DNA of 5,597 nucleotides from an uncultured Clostridia bacterium (GTDB taxonomy: Bacteria; Bacillota_A; Clostridia; Oscillospirales; Oscillospiraceae). Below the pieces are notes generated by a model. It saw only the letters and a list, made by a program, of their open reading frames with translations, did not search any database and had not been told where the DNA came from. The DNA lies in assembly GCA_946059285.1 (NCBI GenBank), contig CAMGMW010000093.1, positions 1 to 5,597 on the forward strand, read 5' to 3'. A program made the translations under genes and the position numbers. Position 1 is the first letter of the stretch. Every line of letters begins with the position of its first letter. This document shows, piece by piece, positions 1 through 5,597 of this stretch.

Positions 1-144
1 CCGTTCCGACTGCGCCAGCTTCTCACCGTCGATGTCGCACAGCGCAATCTCCGCGTCAGCCAGCGACGGAGTTAGCAAACAGTCGCCAAGGACATTCTTG
101 CAGAAAATCGAGCTTCCTGCGCCGAGTAATACGATTTTTGCCAT
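1..144 (-). CDS. Family 4 glycoside hydrolase, probable alpha-galactosidase (MelA-like), N-terminal fragment
   Basis: Only the first 48 codons are present; the gene continues past the left edge. The protein opens MAKIVLLGAGSSIFCKN, followed by LGD at residues 19-21 and the acidic turn CDIDGEKL at about 37-44. This is the Rossmann NAD-binding start of GH4 enzymes: the GAGS glycine loop at residues 8-11, the FxKNxLGD block, and the DID acid that normally contacts the cofactor ribose. GH4 enzymes act in the cytoplasm and use NAD+ and a divalent metal in a redox-elimination mechanism. The FxKNxLGD wording resembles MelA-type alpha-galactosidases, but the same fold covers alpha-glucosidases and glucuronidases, and the residues that decide specificity lie outside the window. 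A Shine-Dalgarno GGGGGA (complement of 151-156) lies 6 bases before the ATG. The gene follows the LplC permease after 30 bp with no terminator, so it is probably third in the leftward operon. The family call is firm; alpha-galactosidase activity is inferred, helped by the GH36 gene at the other end. Confidence 0.85.
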   Translation of the reverse strand, partial: MAKIVLLGAGSSIFCKNVLGDCLLTPSLADAEIALCDIDGEKLAQSER

Positions 145-174
145 AAAAAATCCCCCGATTTATAATTTATAGAG

Positions 175-1062
175 TTATTCCTTTACGGACCCGAGCATCA
201 TGCCCTTGATGAAATACTTCTGCACGAAGGGATAGACCAGAATGATCGGAATCGTCGTTACCATCGTGACCGTCATCCGAATGCTCTCGCTGGACACGGG
301 CAGGCGCTTGGCGCTTGCGGCCATCTGCTGCGCCTGCGTCATCATCGCGCCCGTCTGGTACTGGTTGAGAATTTTGACCAGCGTGTTGGAGAGCGTCTCC
401 AGTGCAGGCTTGTTCGTGTAAATATATGAGTCATACCAAGCATTCCAATGATAAATTGCAGAGAAAAGCCCGATGGTCGCCACGACCGGCGCACACGAGG
501 GAAGCACAACCTTTGCAAAAATCTGGATGTCGTTGGCTCCATCGATCCTTGCCGACTCGATCATACTGTAAGGAAGCCCCTCCATGTAGGTTCGCACCAG
601 AATCATCCAATACACGTTGTACAGGCCCGGCAGGAGGTATACCAGAAAGTTATCGATCAGTCCCAGCCATTTGACGATCATGTAGGTCGGAATCAGTCCG
701 CCGCTGAAATACATGGTGAAAACAAACAGCAGATTGATCTGGCGGCGGCCGATCAGGTCGCGCTGGCTCAGAGCGTAGGCCAGCGTTGTCACGGCCAGAA
801 GATTCAGCGGTACGCCGACGGCTGTGCGCAGCAGCGTCACCCGGAGCGAGGAGAGCAGCGCCGTATCAGACAAGACTGCCTTATAGCTGTCAATGGAAAA
901 CACGCGCGGCCAGAGCATCAGACCGCCGCGCAGCGAATCCGTTGCGTCGTTCAGAGAGAGAACAAAGATATTCCAAAATGGATAAAATGTGATGATAAAC
1001 AGAAGACTCAGCGCAGCATAGATCAAAACGCTGCTCAGGCGAAACCCTTTTTTCTGCACCAT
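175..1062 (-). CDS. Carbohydrate ABC transporter permease, LplC/YtcP type (CUT1 family)
   Basis: This 295-residue inner-membrane protein is one of two channel subunits of a sugar ABC importer. It shows about six membrane segments, roughly at residues 11-31, 73-98, 109-130, 138-158, 190-210 and 265-281. The cytoplasmic EAA loop that docks on the ATPase is clear: E169-S-A171, D174-G-A176 and L187-P188 in the usual spacing. The C-terminus, with YPFVQKYFIKGMMLGSVKE as its last residues, is a hallmark of the LplC/YtcP subgroup, which typically handles oligosaccharides. The length is normal for the family. The start is fixed by TAGGAGGG upstream (AGGAGG is the complement of 1070-1075), about 7 bases before the ATG. 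The stop codon TAG of the upstream LplB-type gene lies within this ribosome binding site, leaving an 11-bp gap, so the two permeases are probably translated together as a heterodimer. The exact sugar cannot be read from the permease; the neighbouring hydrolases suggest alpha-galactosides. Confidence 0.95.
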   Translation of the reverse strand: MVQKKGFRLSSVLIYAALSLLFIITFYPFWNIFVLSLNDATDSLRGGLMLWPRVFSIDSYKAVLSDTALLSSLRVTLLRTAVGVPLNLLAVTTLAYALSQRDLIGRRQINLLFVFTMYFSGGLIPTYMIVKWLGLIDNFLVYLLPGLYNVYWMILVRTYMEGLPYSMIESARIDGANDIQIFAKVVLPSCAPVVATIGLFSAIYHWNAWYDSYIYTNKPALETLSNTLVKILNQYQTGAMMTQAQQMAASAKRLPVSSESIRMTVTMVTTIPIILVYPFVQKYFIKGMMLGSVKE

Positions 1063-1073
1063 GGCGTTCCCTC

Positions 1074-2027
1074 CTAAAACAGGTGGCTGTTCTCAGTCTT
1101 TTTGGCGATCTTATTGACGGTAAAGACGAGAATAAAAGCCACAACAGACTTAAACAGCGACACGGCGCTGGCATAGGAGAACATACCCTTCTGAATGCCA
1201 TAGCGGTAAGCATAGGTGTCGATCACGTCGGAGAAATTGCGCGTCAGGGAATTTCCCAGCAGGAAAAACTGGTCGAAGCCCGTGTTCAAAAGGCTTCCGA
1301 TGGAGAGAATCAGCATGATGATGATGGTCGGCTTGATTCCCGGCAGCAGCACATGCCAGATCTGCTTCCAGCGGCTTGCGCCGTCCACCGTTGCGGCTTC
1401 AAACAGCTCGGGGTTGACCGCAGAGATCGCGGAAAGATAGATGATGGAATTGTAGCCCATGTCCTTCCAGGTGTTTGACAGGGCAATGATCCAGTAAAAA
1501 TACTTTCCCTCCTGCAAGAACAGGATACTCTCGTCAATCAGACCCAGCGCTTTGAGCAGCGAGTTGATCGCCCCGGAGGAGGAAAGCAGCGTCGTAATGA
1601 TATTCGCCGCAATGACCCAGGAAACAAAGTACGGAAGGTACGATGCCGTCTGCACCGCTTTTTTGAAGCGGACGTTTTTTACCTCATTCAGAAGCAGCGC
1701 GATCGTGATCGGCGCAATGAAGCCAAAGATCAGGGTCAAGCCGCTGGAAACCAGCGTGTTGCGCATAACAATCCAGAAGTCATTTCCGGAAAAGAAGTAT
1801 TTGAACCACTGCAAGCCAACAAACTCACTGCTGAACAGCGTTTTCCAGAAATTGCCCAGCGTTGGCTTAAAATTGACAAAGCCCATATACAGGCCGACCA
1901 TTGGCGCGTAGCAGAATAGAATTACCCAAAGGACAGCCGGAAGAAGCATGAGCAGCAGGTATCTTTGCCGCAGGATTTTCTTGCCGAGTTTATGTGAGGG
2001 CATTTTGGCCATTGCTTTTTCTCTCAT
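1074..2027 (-). CDS. Carbohydrate ABC transporter permease, LplB type (CUT1 family)
   Basis: This 317-residue inner-membrane permease is the partner of the LplC-type subunit encoded next. A basic N-terminus (KLGKKILRQR, residues 13-22) precedes the first membrane segment at about 23-43, which ends in the FCYAPMVGLYMGF stretch typical of LplB. Further segments lie near 88-113, 124-146, 175-200, 231-250 and 284-306. The EAA loop is E210-A-A212, D215-G-A217 and L228-P229-G230. The start at MREKAMAKM is chosen over the internal ATG five codons later because AAGGAGGGG (complement of 2035-2043) sits about 7 bases before the first ATG. It is the first gene of the leftward operon. No solute-binding protein precedes it and no ATPase accompanies it; in Firmicutes such CUT1 systems commonly borrow a shared MsmX-type ATPase. 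The substrate is probably an alpha-galactoside oligosaccharide, judged only from the flanking hydrolases. Confidence 0.95.
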   Translation of the reverse strand: MREKAMAKMPSHKLGKKILRQRYLLLMLLPAVLWVILFCYAPMVGLYMGFVNFKPTLGNFWKTLFSSEFVGLQWFKYFFSGNDFWIVMRNTLVSSGLTLIFGFIAPITIALLLNEVKNVRFKKAVQTASYLPYFVSWVIAANIITTLLSSSGAINSLLKALGLIDESILFLQEGKYFYWIIALSNTWKDMGYNSIIYLSAISAVNPELFEAATVDGASRWKQIWHVLLPGIKPTIIIMLILSIGSLLNTGFDQFFLLGNSLTRNFSDVIDTYAYRYGIQKGMFSYASAVSLFKSVVAFILVFTVNKIAKKTENSHLF

Positions 2028-2050
2028 GCGTTCACCCCTCCTTGCTTTTC

Positions 2051-2079
2051 ATCATAGCAGAATGCAGAGAAATATGAAA
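2051..2079 (-). promoter_or_regulatory. Candidate leftward promoter for the permease-GH4 operon
   Basis: Read on the minus strand, TATGAT (complement of 2051-2056) is a good -10 element, but 16 to 18 bases upstream only poor -35 matches occur, such as TTTCAT or TTCATA. A weak -35 beside a good -10 is common for promoters that need an activator. The predicted transcript start, near 2044, would fall right at the edge of the Shine-Dalgarno AAGGAGGGG, giving an unusually short leader of about 17 bases. This makes either the site or the assumed start point uncertain. Confidence 0.35.
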
Positions 2080-2102
2080 TACCACGATTCTCTGAAAGCT
2101 AA

Positions 2103-2119
2103 TCCATTTCTATTCATTT
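2103..2119. repeat. Short direct repeat TYCATTT with 10-bp period
   Basis: TCCATTT (2103-2109) and TTCATTT (2113-2119) match at six of seven positions and start exactly 10 bp apart, so they face the same side of the helix. They end about 11 bp upstream of the rightward -35 box. AraC-type regulators often bind two half-sites about one helical turn apart, so this could be an operator, but two short AT-rich copies may also arise by chance. Confidence 0.3.
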
Positions 2120-2130
2120 TGCACAAGCAA

Positions 2131-2159
2131 TTGACTTTCTGCGGCATATGCCTTATGAT
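2131..2159 (+). promoter_or_regulatory. Sigma-A type promoter of the regulator-kinase-GH36 operon
   Basis: TTGACT (2131-2136) matches the -35 consensus at five of six bases. TATGAT (2154-2159) matches the -10 at five of six. The spacer is exactly 17 bp. Transcription should start near 2166, giving a leader of about 29 bases before the ATG at 2195, with an AAAGGA ribosome binding site at 2179-2184. The quality of the boxes suggests substantial basal expression of the regulatory genes and of the GH36 gene. Confidence 0.8.
2143..2152. promoter_or_regulatory. Perfect palindrome GGCATATGCC in the promoter spacer
   Basis: These ten bases are exactly self-complementary and lie wholly between the -35 and -10 boxes of the rightward promoter. 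A protein bound there would block RNA polymerase, so it is a plausible repressor or autoregulation site. A 10-bp palindrome is expected by chance somewhere in a region of this size about one time in six, so the position is more telling than the match itself. Confidence 0.35.
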
Positions 2160-2194
2160 AAACGCACAGAAGAATCCGAAAGGAAAACTGAAAA

Positions 2195-3712
2195 ATGTAC
2201 CGTGTTCTGCTTGTTGACGACGAATATCTGGAGCTCCAGCTCCTGCGGGACAATATCGACTGGGCAGCCTATGGCTTTGAGATCTGCGCGACCGCGATGA
2301 ACGGCGCACAGGCTCTCCACACGATTTCCGAGCAGCGGCCCGATGTTGTCGTGACCGATATTAAGATGCCTGTGATGGACGGGATCGAGCTGTCCGTCCG
2401 CCTGCACGCGCAGTATCCGGATATTGCCATCGTTTTTTTGACGGGCTATGACCAGCACGATTATCTGAAAAACGCGATCACAGTCGATGCCGTAGATTTT
2501 CTTTTGAAGCCGATCGATCTGGCCGAGGTCCCTGCGCTTTTGGAAAGAGTCCGCCTGCACTGCGACGAGCGGCGCGCCATTTCCGCAGCGTCCAGAAGCA
2601 ATCTGCGCGAGTATATTCTTGCTGCGGCATCGGCAGCGGCGGTCAACCCGATGCCCGGCTATACGCCGGCGCTGCGCTGTCCAGACGGGACGAAAAGCAG
2701 CGCCTGCTATTTTACGCTGCTGCAAATCGGAGAGCTTGCCTATCTGCGGGAAACACAAGGAGAGGCAATGCCGGAAGCTTTGAAAAGCAGCATCATAAAA
2801 TGCTGCGCGCTCCCCGGCACAGTCCTTCTGACGCTGAAGGCAGAGGAGCTGCTGCTGCTTTCCACGCAGTGCTTTGACGAGCCCATGCTTGCCGCGCTCG
2901 CGCCGGAGGAACGCCGCTGGGTGAATGCAGTCAGTACGGATGCGCCCACGGCAATCACCGATGCGGCCGAAACGATCAGAGTCCTGCGCTGCGCGGCACA
3001 CGAGCTGCTGCTGCATCAGGGTTCCGGCCGACTGCACAAGCTGTCGTGGAAAATTCCCGAGGAAGCACTCCGCCCGCGACCGGAGACAGAATGCTTGACA
3101 GCGGCAATTAACCGGCTGAGCACCACAGCAGTTCTGCAATGGCTGCAGGCGTACTATCACTGCCTTCCGGCGGACAGCAGAGCGTATCATCGGCTGTCTG
3201 CGGAACTGATCGAGACGCTTTTGCAGACGCTTCCCGAGCTGGCTTCCTTCCAAAAGACGGGAGAAGCCGCAAAAACGGCATTGCTGTTCCGTATCTTCCA
3301 CATTGTCAGTCCCGTGACGATGTGCGAGGAAATGGCCGACTTTTTGCAGAAGCTGATGGGAAAAATCGTGGAAGCAACTGCCGATCAGCGCCTCCTTTCG
3401 GTTCAGAAGATCACAGCCTATATTGACCGGAACCTTTCGAAGCCGCTTTCGATCGACGAGATCGCGGCGGAGTTTGGTCTTTCTGCAAACTATTTCAGTA
3501 CCATGTTCAAAAAGCAGCTCGGCTGCACCGTTCTGGAATATCTTACGGAGAAACGCCTGATCCGCGCAGCGCAGCTTCTGGACGGCAGCAATCTGAAGAT
3601 CACGCAGATTTCTGCGCAGCTCGGCTATCAGAATCCCTCTTATTTTTGCGCGCTGTTTGCCAAGCGGTTCGGTATGACGCCGTCGCAGTATAAAAAGAGG
3701 TGTTCTCCGTGA
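2195..3712 (+). CDS. Two-component response regulator, YesN type, with AraC-family DNA-binding domain
   Basis: This 505-residue cytoplasmic transcription factor has three parts. Residues 1 to about 120 form a receiver domain with the acidic pair D8-D9, phosphoacceptor D55 in VVVTDIKMP, switch residue T83 and conserved K105-P106. Residues about 120-400 form a long middle region without a motif I can name; it includes an alanine-rich stretch at 143-149. Residues about 404-503 form an AraC/XylS domain with two helix-turn-helix units, seen in LSIDEIAAEFGLSANYFS and then ITQISAQLGYQNPSYF, ending in the usual FGMTPSQYKK. It is longer than B. subtilis YesN (about 370 residues) because of the middle region, which is common in Clostridia and Paenibacilli. 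The start is supported by AAAGGA at 2179-2184, 10 bases upstream. The stop overlaps the kinase start as GTGA. It most likely answers to that kinase and acts on the divergent control region; direct targets are inferred. Confidence 0.95.
   Translation: MYRVLLVDDEYLELQLLRDNIDWAAYGFEICATAMNGAQALHTISEQRPDVVVTDIKMPVMDGIELSVRLHAQYPDIAIVFLTGYDQHDYLKNAITVDAVDFLLKPIDLAEVPALLERVRLHCDERRAISAASRSNLREYILAAASAAAVNPMPGYTPALRCPDGTKSSACYFTLLQIGELAYLRETQGEAMPEALKSSIIKCCALPGTVLLTLKAEELLLLSTQCFDEPMLAALAPEERRWVNAVSTDAPTAITDAAETIRVLRCAAHELLLHQGSGRLHKLSWKIPEEALRPRPETECLTAAINRLSTTAVLQWLQAYYHCLPADSRAYHRLSAELIETLLQTLPELASFQKTGEAAKTALLFRIFHIVSPVTMCEEMADFLQKLMGKIVEATADQRLLSVQKITAYIDRNLSKPLSIDEIAAEFGLSANYFSTMFKKQLGCTVLEYLTEKRLIRAAQLLDGSNLKITQISAQLGYQNPSYFCALFAKRFGMTPSQYKKRCSP
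3696..3700 (+). promoter_or_regulatory. Ribosome binding site that fixes the kinase start at GTG 3709
   Basis: AGAGG lies 8 bases before GTG at 3709. An earlier in-frame GTG at 3700 begins inside this site and has no good Shine-Dalgarno of its own, so the later GTG is preferred. The site is inside the last codons of the response regulator, which favours coupled translation. Confidence 0.7.
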
Positions 3713-5472
3713 GACAGGCCTTCAAAAAGCTCCAGCGGAAGCTGAACGACCTTCCGATTCGAAAGAAAATGCTGATGCTTTTGCTGATTGCCAGCATCAT
3801 CCCGCTGCTGATCGTGACGGTCTACGGCTCCATTGATTCCCGAAACCGTTTGCGCGAGCAGGCAGAGAATGATCTGCAAAACATGACCCAGCGGCTGTCC
3901 TCCGGTGTGGATTCGATCATTACGCCGATCGAGCAGATCTCCTCCCTGCTCTATACAGACAGCAAGCTGCAAGCCCAACTCAACACCAATTACACCTCCG
4001 ACATTGAATATATCAACACATACAACGAGTTCAGTGCCAAGCTTTCCGGCTTTCTGGTGGCTAACGGCAACATCGACCGCCTGACCATCTACACGAGCAA
4101 TGCCACGCTGGCCTCCGACGGTTATTTCATCCGCTCCAAAAGCGACAGCTTTCCCTTTGCCGAGCAGAAGGTCTCTCCGCATGTCAGTGTCATTCGATGC
4201 ATTCCGGTGCGCGGCAAGGGCGGTGAGCGGCAGGTCGTCTTTGGCCGTCCGCTCAACTACGGCTATCAGGTCGATTATGACAACTATCTGGTGATCTCCG
4301 TGCGGGAGAGCGTGTTTTCCGCCTTTCTTCCGGATGCACCGGGCGTTTGGGCAGCGGTTGCGGATTCCGCCGGAACCATTATGAGCGCGACGGAGAAAGA
4401 CCAAATCGGCCAAAATCTTTCGGGCCTCTGCGCGGAGCTTGCGGGCCGCATACCGACGGCACCGTTTCTCGCGGTGATTAACGGGCAGGAATGCATTGTT
4501 TCCTGCGACATTTTGGCAAACGGTTGGCGCAGCATCGCAGCAATTTCCTGCAAAACGGTCTATGCGGACAATCTCATCAGCACGAGCCGGACGCTTTTGA
4601 TCTTCGGCGCCTGCATCCTGATTTCCTGCCTGCTGATTCTGCTGATTTCACGCTACTTTACCCAGCGCTTTCAGGCGTTGATGCGGCAGGTGGAGAAGAT
4701 CGAAAACAACGACTTTTCCGCAACCGCTCTTGAAACCAGCAACGACGAAATCGGAAAGCTCGCTGCCTCGATGAACAAAATGTCCGCCGCGCTGGACAGC
4801 GCGATCAACGACGTGTATCTCAGGGAAATCCAGCAGAAAAGCACCCAGCTCCAGCTTTTGCAAAGCCAGATCAATCCGCACCTTCTTTACAATTCTCTTT
4901 CCTCCATTTCTTCCATGGCTCTGCGCGAGGGAAACACTGCACTCAGCGAATTTACGAATCATTTGTCTCAATTTTATCGGCTTTCTCTGAGCAAGGGGCA
5001 GGAATATGTTCTTATGCAAAAAGAAATTGAGCTGACAAAGCACTACATTGCGATTCAGGAAACGCGCTTTCCCGGAATGTTTGAGTTTGTATGGGAAATT
5101 GATGAAACTCTGCTGGACTGCATCACGCCCAAGCTGATTCTCCAACCCTTTGTGGAAAATGTCGTAAACCACGCAGTGAAAAGTACCGCAGAGCCGGTAC
5201 TCGTTTTCCTGCAAATTACGCAGGAGGATGGAAACATCGTCTGTACCATCAGCGACAATGGCATCGGGATTCCCGCAAAGATCCTTGCCGAAATTCTTGA
5301 TCCGCAGAAATCGCCGGGCTACGGTCTTGTCAATGTGAATGCACGGATCGAGCTGTGCTTCGGACAAGAGTACGGCGTAACGCTGGAAAGCGAAGAAAAT
5401 ATCGGAACCACAGCAAAAATCATTCTGCCAAAAACAACACGCCTTGGAGGTTTGCCATGTCAATCATTGTAA
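3709..5472 (+). CDS. Sensor histidine kinase, YesM type (extracytoplasmic sensor, HAMP, His_kinase, HATPase_c)
   Basis: This is a 587-residue membrane kinase read from GTG 3709. Membrane segment 1 is at about residues 21-39. An extracytoplasmic sensor of about 250 residues follows, probably dCache-like by layout and by its closing NGWRSIAAIS segment. Segment 2 is at about 295-314 and HAMP at about 315-368. The His_kinase box has phosphoacceptor H391 in QINPHLLYNSLSS. The ATPase domain shows the N box E483-N484 with N487-H488, the G1 box DNGIG at 516-520 and the G2 box G537-Y-G539-L. All catalytic boxes are intact. The H box reads PHLLYN where many relatives have PHFLYN, a tolerated variant. 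The start overlaps the regulator stop by 4 bp (GTGA), and the last 16 bp overlap the GH36 gene, so all three are probably translated as a unit. In this family the kinase usually senses sugars or sugar-bound binding proteins and phosphorylates the adjacent regulator; the actual ligand is unknown. Confidence 0.95.
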   Translation: MRQAFKKLQRKLNDLPIRKKMLMLLLIASIIPLLIVTVYGSIDSRNRLREQAENDLQNMTQRLSSGVDSIITPIEQISSLLYTDSKLQAQLNTNYTSDIEYINTYNEFSAKLSGFLVANGNIDRLTIYTSNATLASDGYFIRSKSDSFPFAEQKVSPHVSVIRCIPVRGKGGERQVVFGRPLNYGYQVDYDNYLVISVRESVFSAFLPDAPGVWAAVADSAGTIMSATEKDQIGQNLSGLCAELAGRIPTAPFLAVINGQECIVSCDILANGWRSIAAISCKTVYADNLISTSRTLLIFGACILISCLLILLISRYFTQRFQALMRQVEKIENNDFSATALETSNDEIGKLAASMNKMSAALDSAINDVYLREIQQKSTQLQLLQSQINPHLLYNSLSSISSMALREGNTALSEFTNHLSQFYRLSLSKGQEYVLMQKEIELTKHYIAIQETRFPGMFEFVWEIDETLLDCITPKLILQPFVENVVNHAVKSTAEPVLVFLQITQEDGNIVCTISDNGIGIPAKILAEILDPQKSPGYGLVNVNARIELCFGQEYGVTLESEENIGTTAKIILPKTTRLGGLPCQSL

Positions 5473-5597
5473 ATAACCGCCTGTTTACGCTGAATACCGC
5501 CAATTCTACCTATCAGTTCACTGCGGATGCTTATGGGATTTTTCGGCATTTATACTACGGTGCCCGGGTGGACAACACAGACTTTTCTTACCTCGTG
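5457..5597 (+). CDS. Family 36 alpha-galactosidase, N-terminal fragment
   Basis: Only the first 47 codons are present; the gene runs off the right edge. The protein opens MSIIVNNRLFTLNTANSTYQ and continues through GIFRHLYYGARV (about 28-39) to DNTDFSYL near the end. The NSTYQ strand, the HLYYG turn and the D-SYL motif are the typical start of the N-terminal beta-sandwich of bacterial GH36 alpha-galactosidases of the AgaA/RafA type, which hydrolyse terminal alpha-1,6-galactose from melibiose, raffinose and related sugars by a retaining mechanism. No signal peptide is visible, so it should be cytoplasmic. The ATG is supported by GGAGG at 5446-5450, 6 bases upstream. The gene starts inside the last 16 bp of the kinase, in another frame, which implies coupled translation and joint control with its own regulators. 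The catalytic aspartates lie beyond the window; a related GH36 activity is possible. Confidence 0.85.
   Translation, partial: MSIIVNNRLFTLNTANSTYQFTADAYGIFRHLYYGARVDNTDFSYLV

Larger units (their letters stand above)
2028..2194. promoter_or_regulatory. Divergent control region between the transport and regulator operons
   Basis: This 167-bp stretch is visibly more AT-rich than the genes around it and separates two divergent start codons. It holds both ribosome binding sites, a strong rightward sigma-A promoter, a weaker leftward promoter candidate, a 10-bp palindrome and short direct repeats, each listed separately. No reading frame in it looks like a gene. It is the natural target of the AraC-type response regulator encoded immediately to the right, but that is inference. 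Confidence 0.85.

Noticed and set aside
161..171. AT-rich palindrome TATAA-T-TTATA between the LplC-type gene and GH4, considered as a terminator or internal promoter
   Set aside because: The arms contain only A and T, far too weak for an intrinsic terminator, and no -35-like box lies at a suitable distance on the minus strand. The GH4 ribosome binding site follows at once, so co-transcription is more likely.
448..1077. A 209-codon open frame on the plus strand opposite the LplC-type permease
   Set aside because: It is antisense to a well-supported membrane protein, is His/Gln/Arg-rich and shows no domain.
2119..2130. Small inverted repeat TTGC-ACAA-GCAA just before the rightward -35 box
   Set aside because: The arms are only 4 bp and such matches are frequent by chance; not supported as an operator by itself.
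2153..3301. A 382-codon open frame on the minus strand opposite the response regulator
   Set aside because: It lies antisense to a clear YesN-type gene, its protein is rich in Arg, Gln and Cys with no recognisable motif, and it has no convincing ribosome binding site. It is a shadow of the real gene's codon bias.
3700..3708. Earlier in-frame GTG start for the kinase, adding three residues
   Set aside because: It begins inside the AGAGG ribosome binding site and has no upstream Shine-Dalgarno; GTG 3709 has proper spacing and the classic 4-bp overlap.
3640..4413. A 257-codon open frame on the minus strand opposite the kinase sensor domain, and a similar 271-codon frame at 4648-5463
   Set aside because: Both lie antisense to the kinase, whose domains and catalytic boxes are complete; neither antisense protein shows a known motif.
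1..5597. Search for a novel system: CRISPR repeats, transposase, toxin-antitoxin pairs, phage genes, structured RNAs
   Set aside because: No repeated spacer pattern, terminal inverted repeats or small gene pairs are visible; about 96 percent of the window is taken up by six recognisable genes of one sugar-utilisation locus.

Overview
The window is one compact carbohydrate-utilisation locus, and its intact and partial genes together suggest uptake and breakdown of alpha-galactosides. It probably comes from a Gram-positive anaerobe of the Clostridia (Oscillospiraceae-like). The reasons are strong AGGAGG-type ribosome binding sites, a near-consensus sigma-A promoter, a CUT1 sugar transporter of the LplB/LplC type, and a YesM/YesN-type two-component system. 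By eye the base composition is near balanced, with the genes GC-richer than the intergenic region. The taxonomic placement is inference.

Layout: two operons diverge from a 167-bp AT-rich control region (2028-2194). Leftward on the minus strand come an LplB-type permease (1074-2027), an LplC-type permease (175-1062) and the first 48 codons of a family 4 glycoside hydrolase (1-144, running off the left edge). Rightward on the plus strand come a YesN-type response regulator with an AraC DNA-binding domain (2195-3712), a YesM-type sensor histidine kinase (3709-5472) and the first 47 codons of a family 36 alpha-galactosidase (5457-5597, running off the right edge). Gaps are 11 and 30 bp on the left, and the right-hand genes overlap by 4 and 16 bp, so each side looks like a single transcription unit.

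Working model (inference): the kinase senses an external sugar signal, directly or through a binding protein, and phosphorylates the response regulator at D55. The regulator then acts on the shared intergenic region. The leftward promoter has a weak -35 and could depend on this activator; the rightward promoter is near-consensus and should fire at a basal level. The permeases import the oligosaccharide, and the two unrelated hydrolases, GH4 and GH36, cleave galactosyl linkages inside the cell. No solute-binding protein or ATPase gene lies in the window. The ATPase is commonly a shared MsmX-type protein in Firmicutes.

I found no tRNA, rRNA, CRISPR array, insertion sequence, frameshift or convincing terminator. 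The components are all known families. The parts most worth a second look are the control region and the pairing of two alpha-galactosidase families on opposite arms of one regulated locus.
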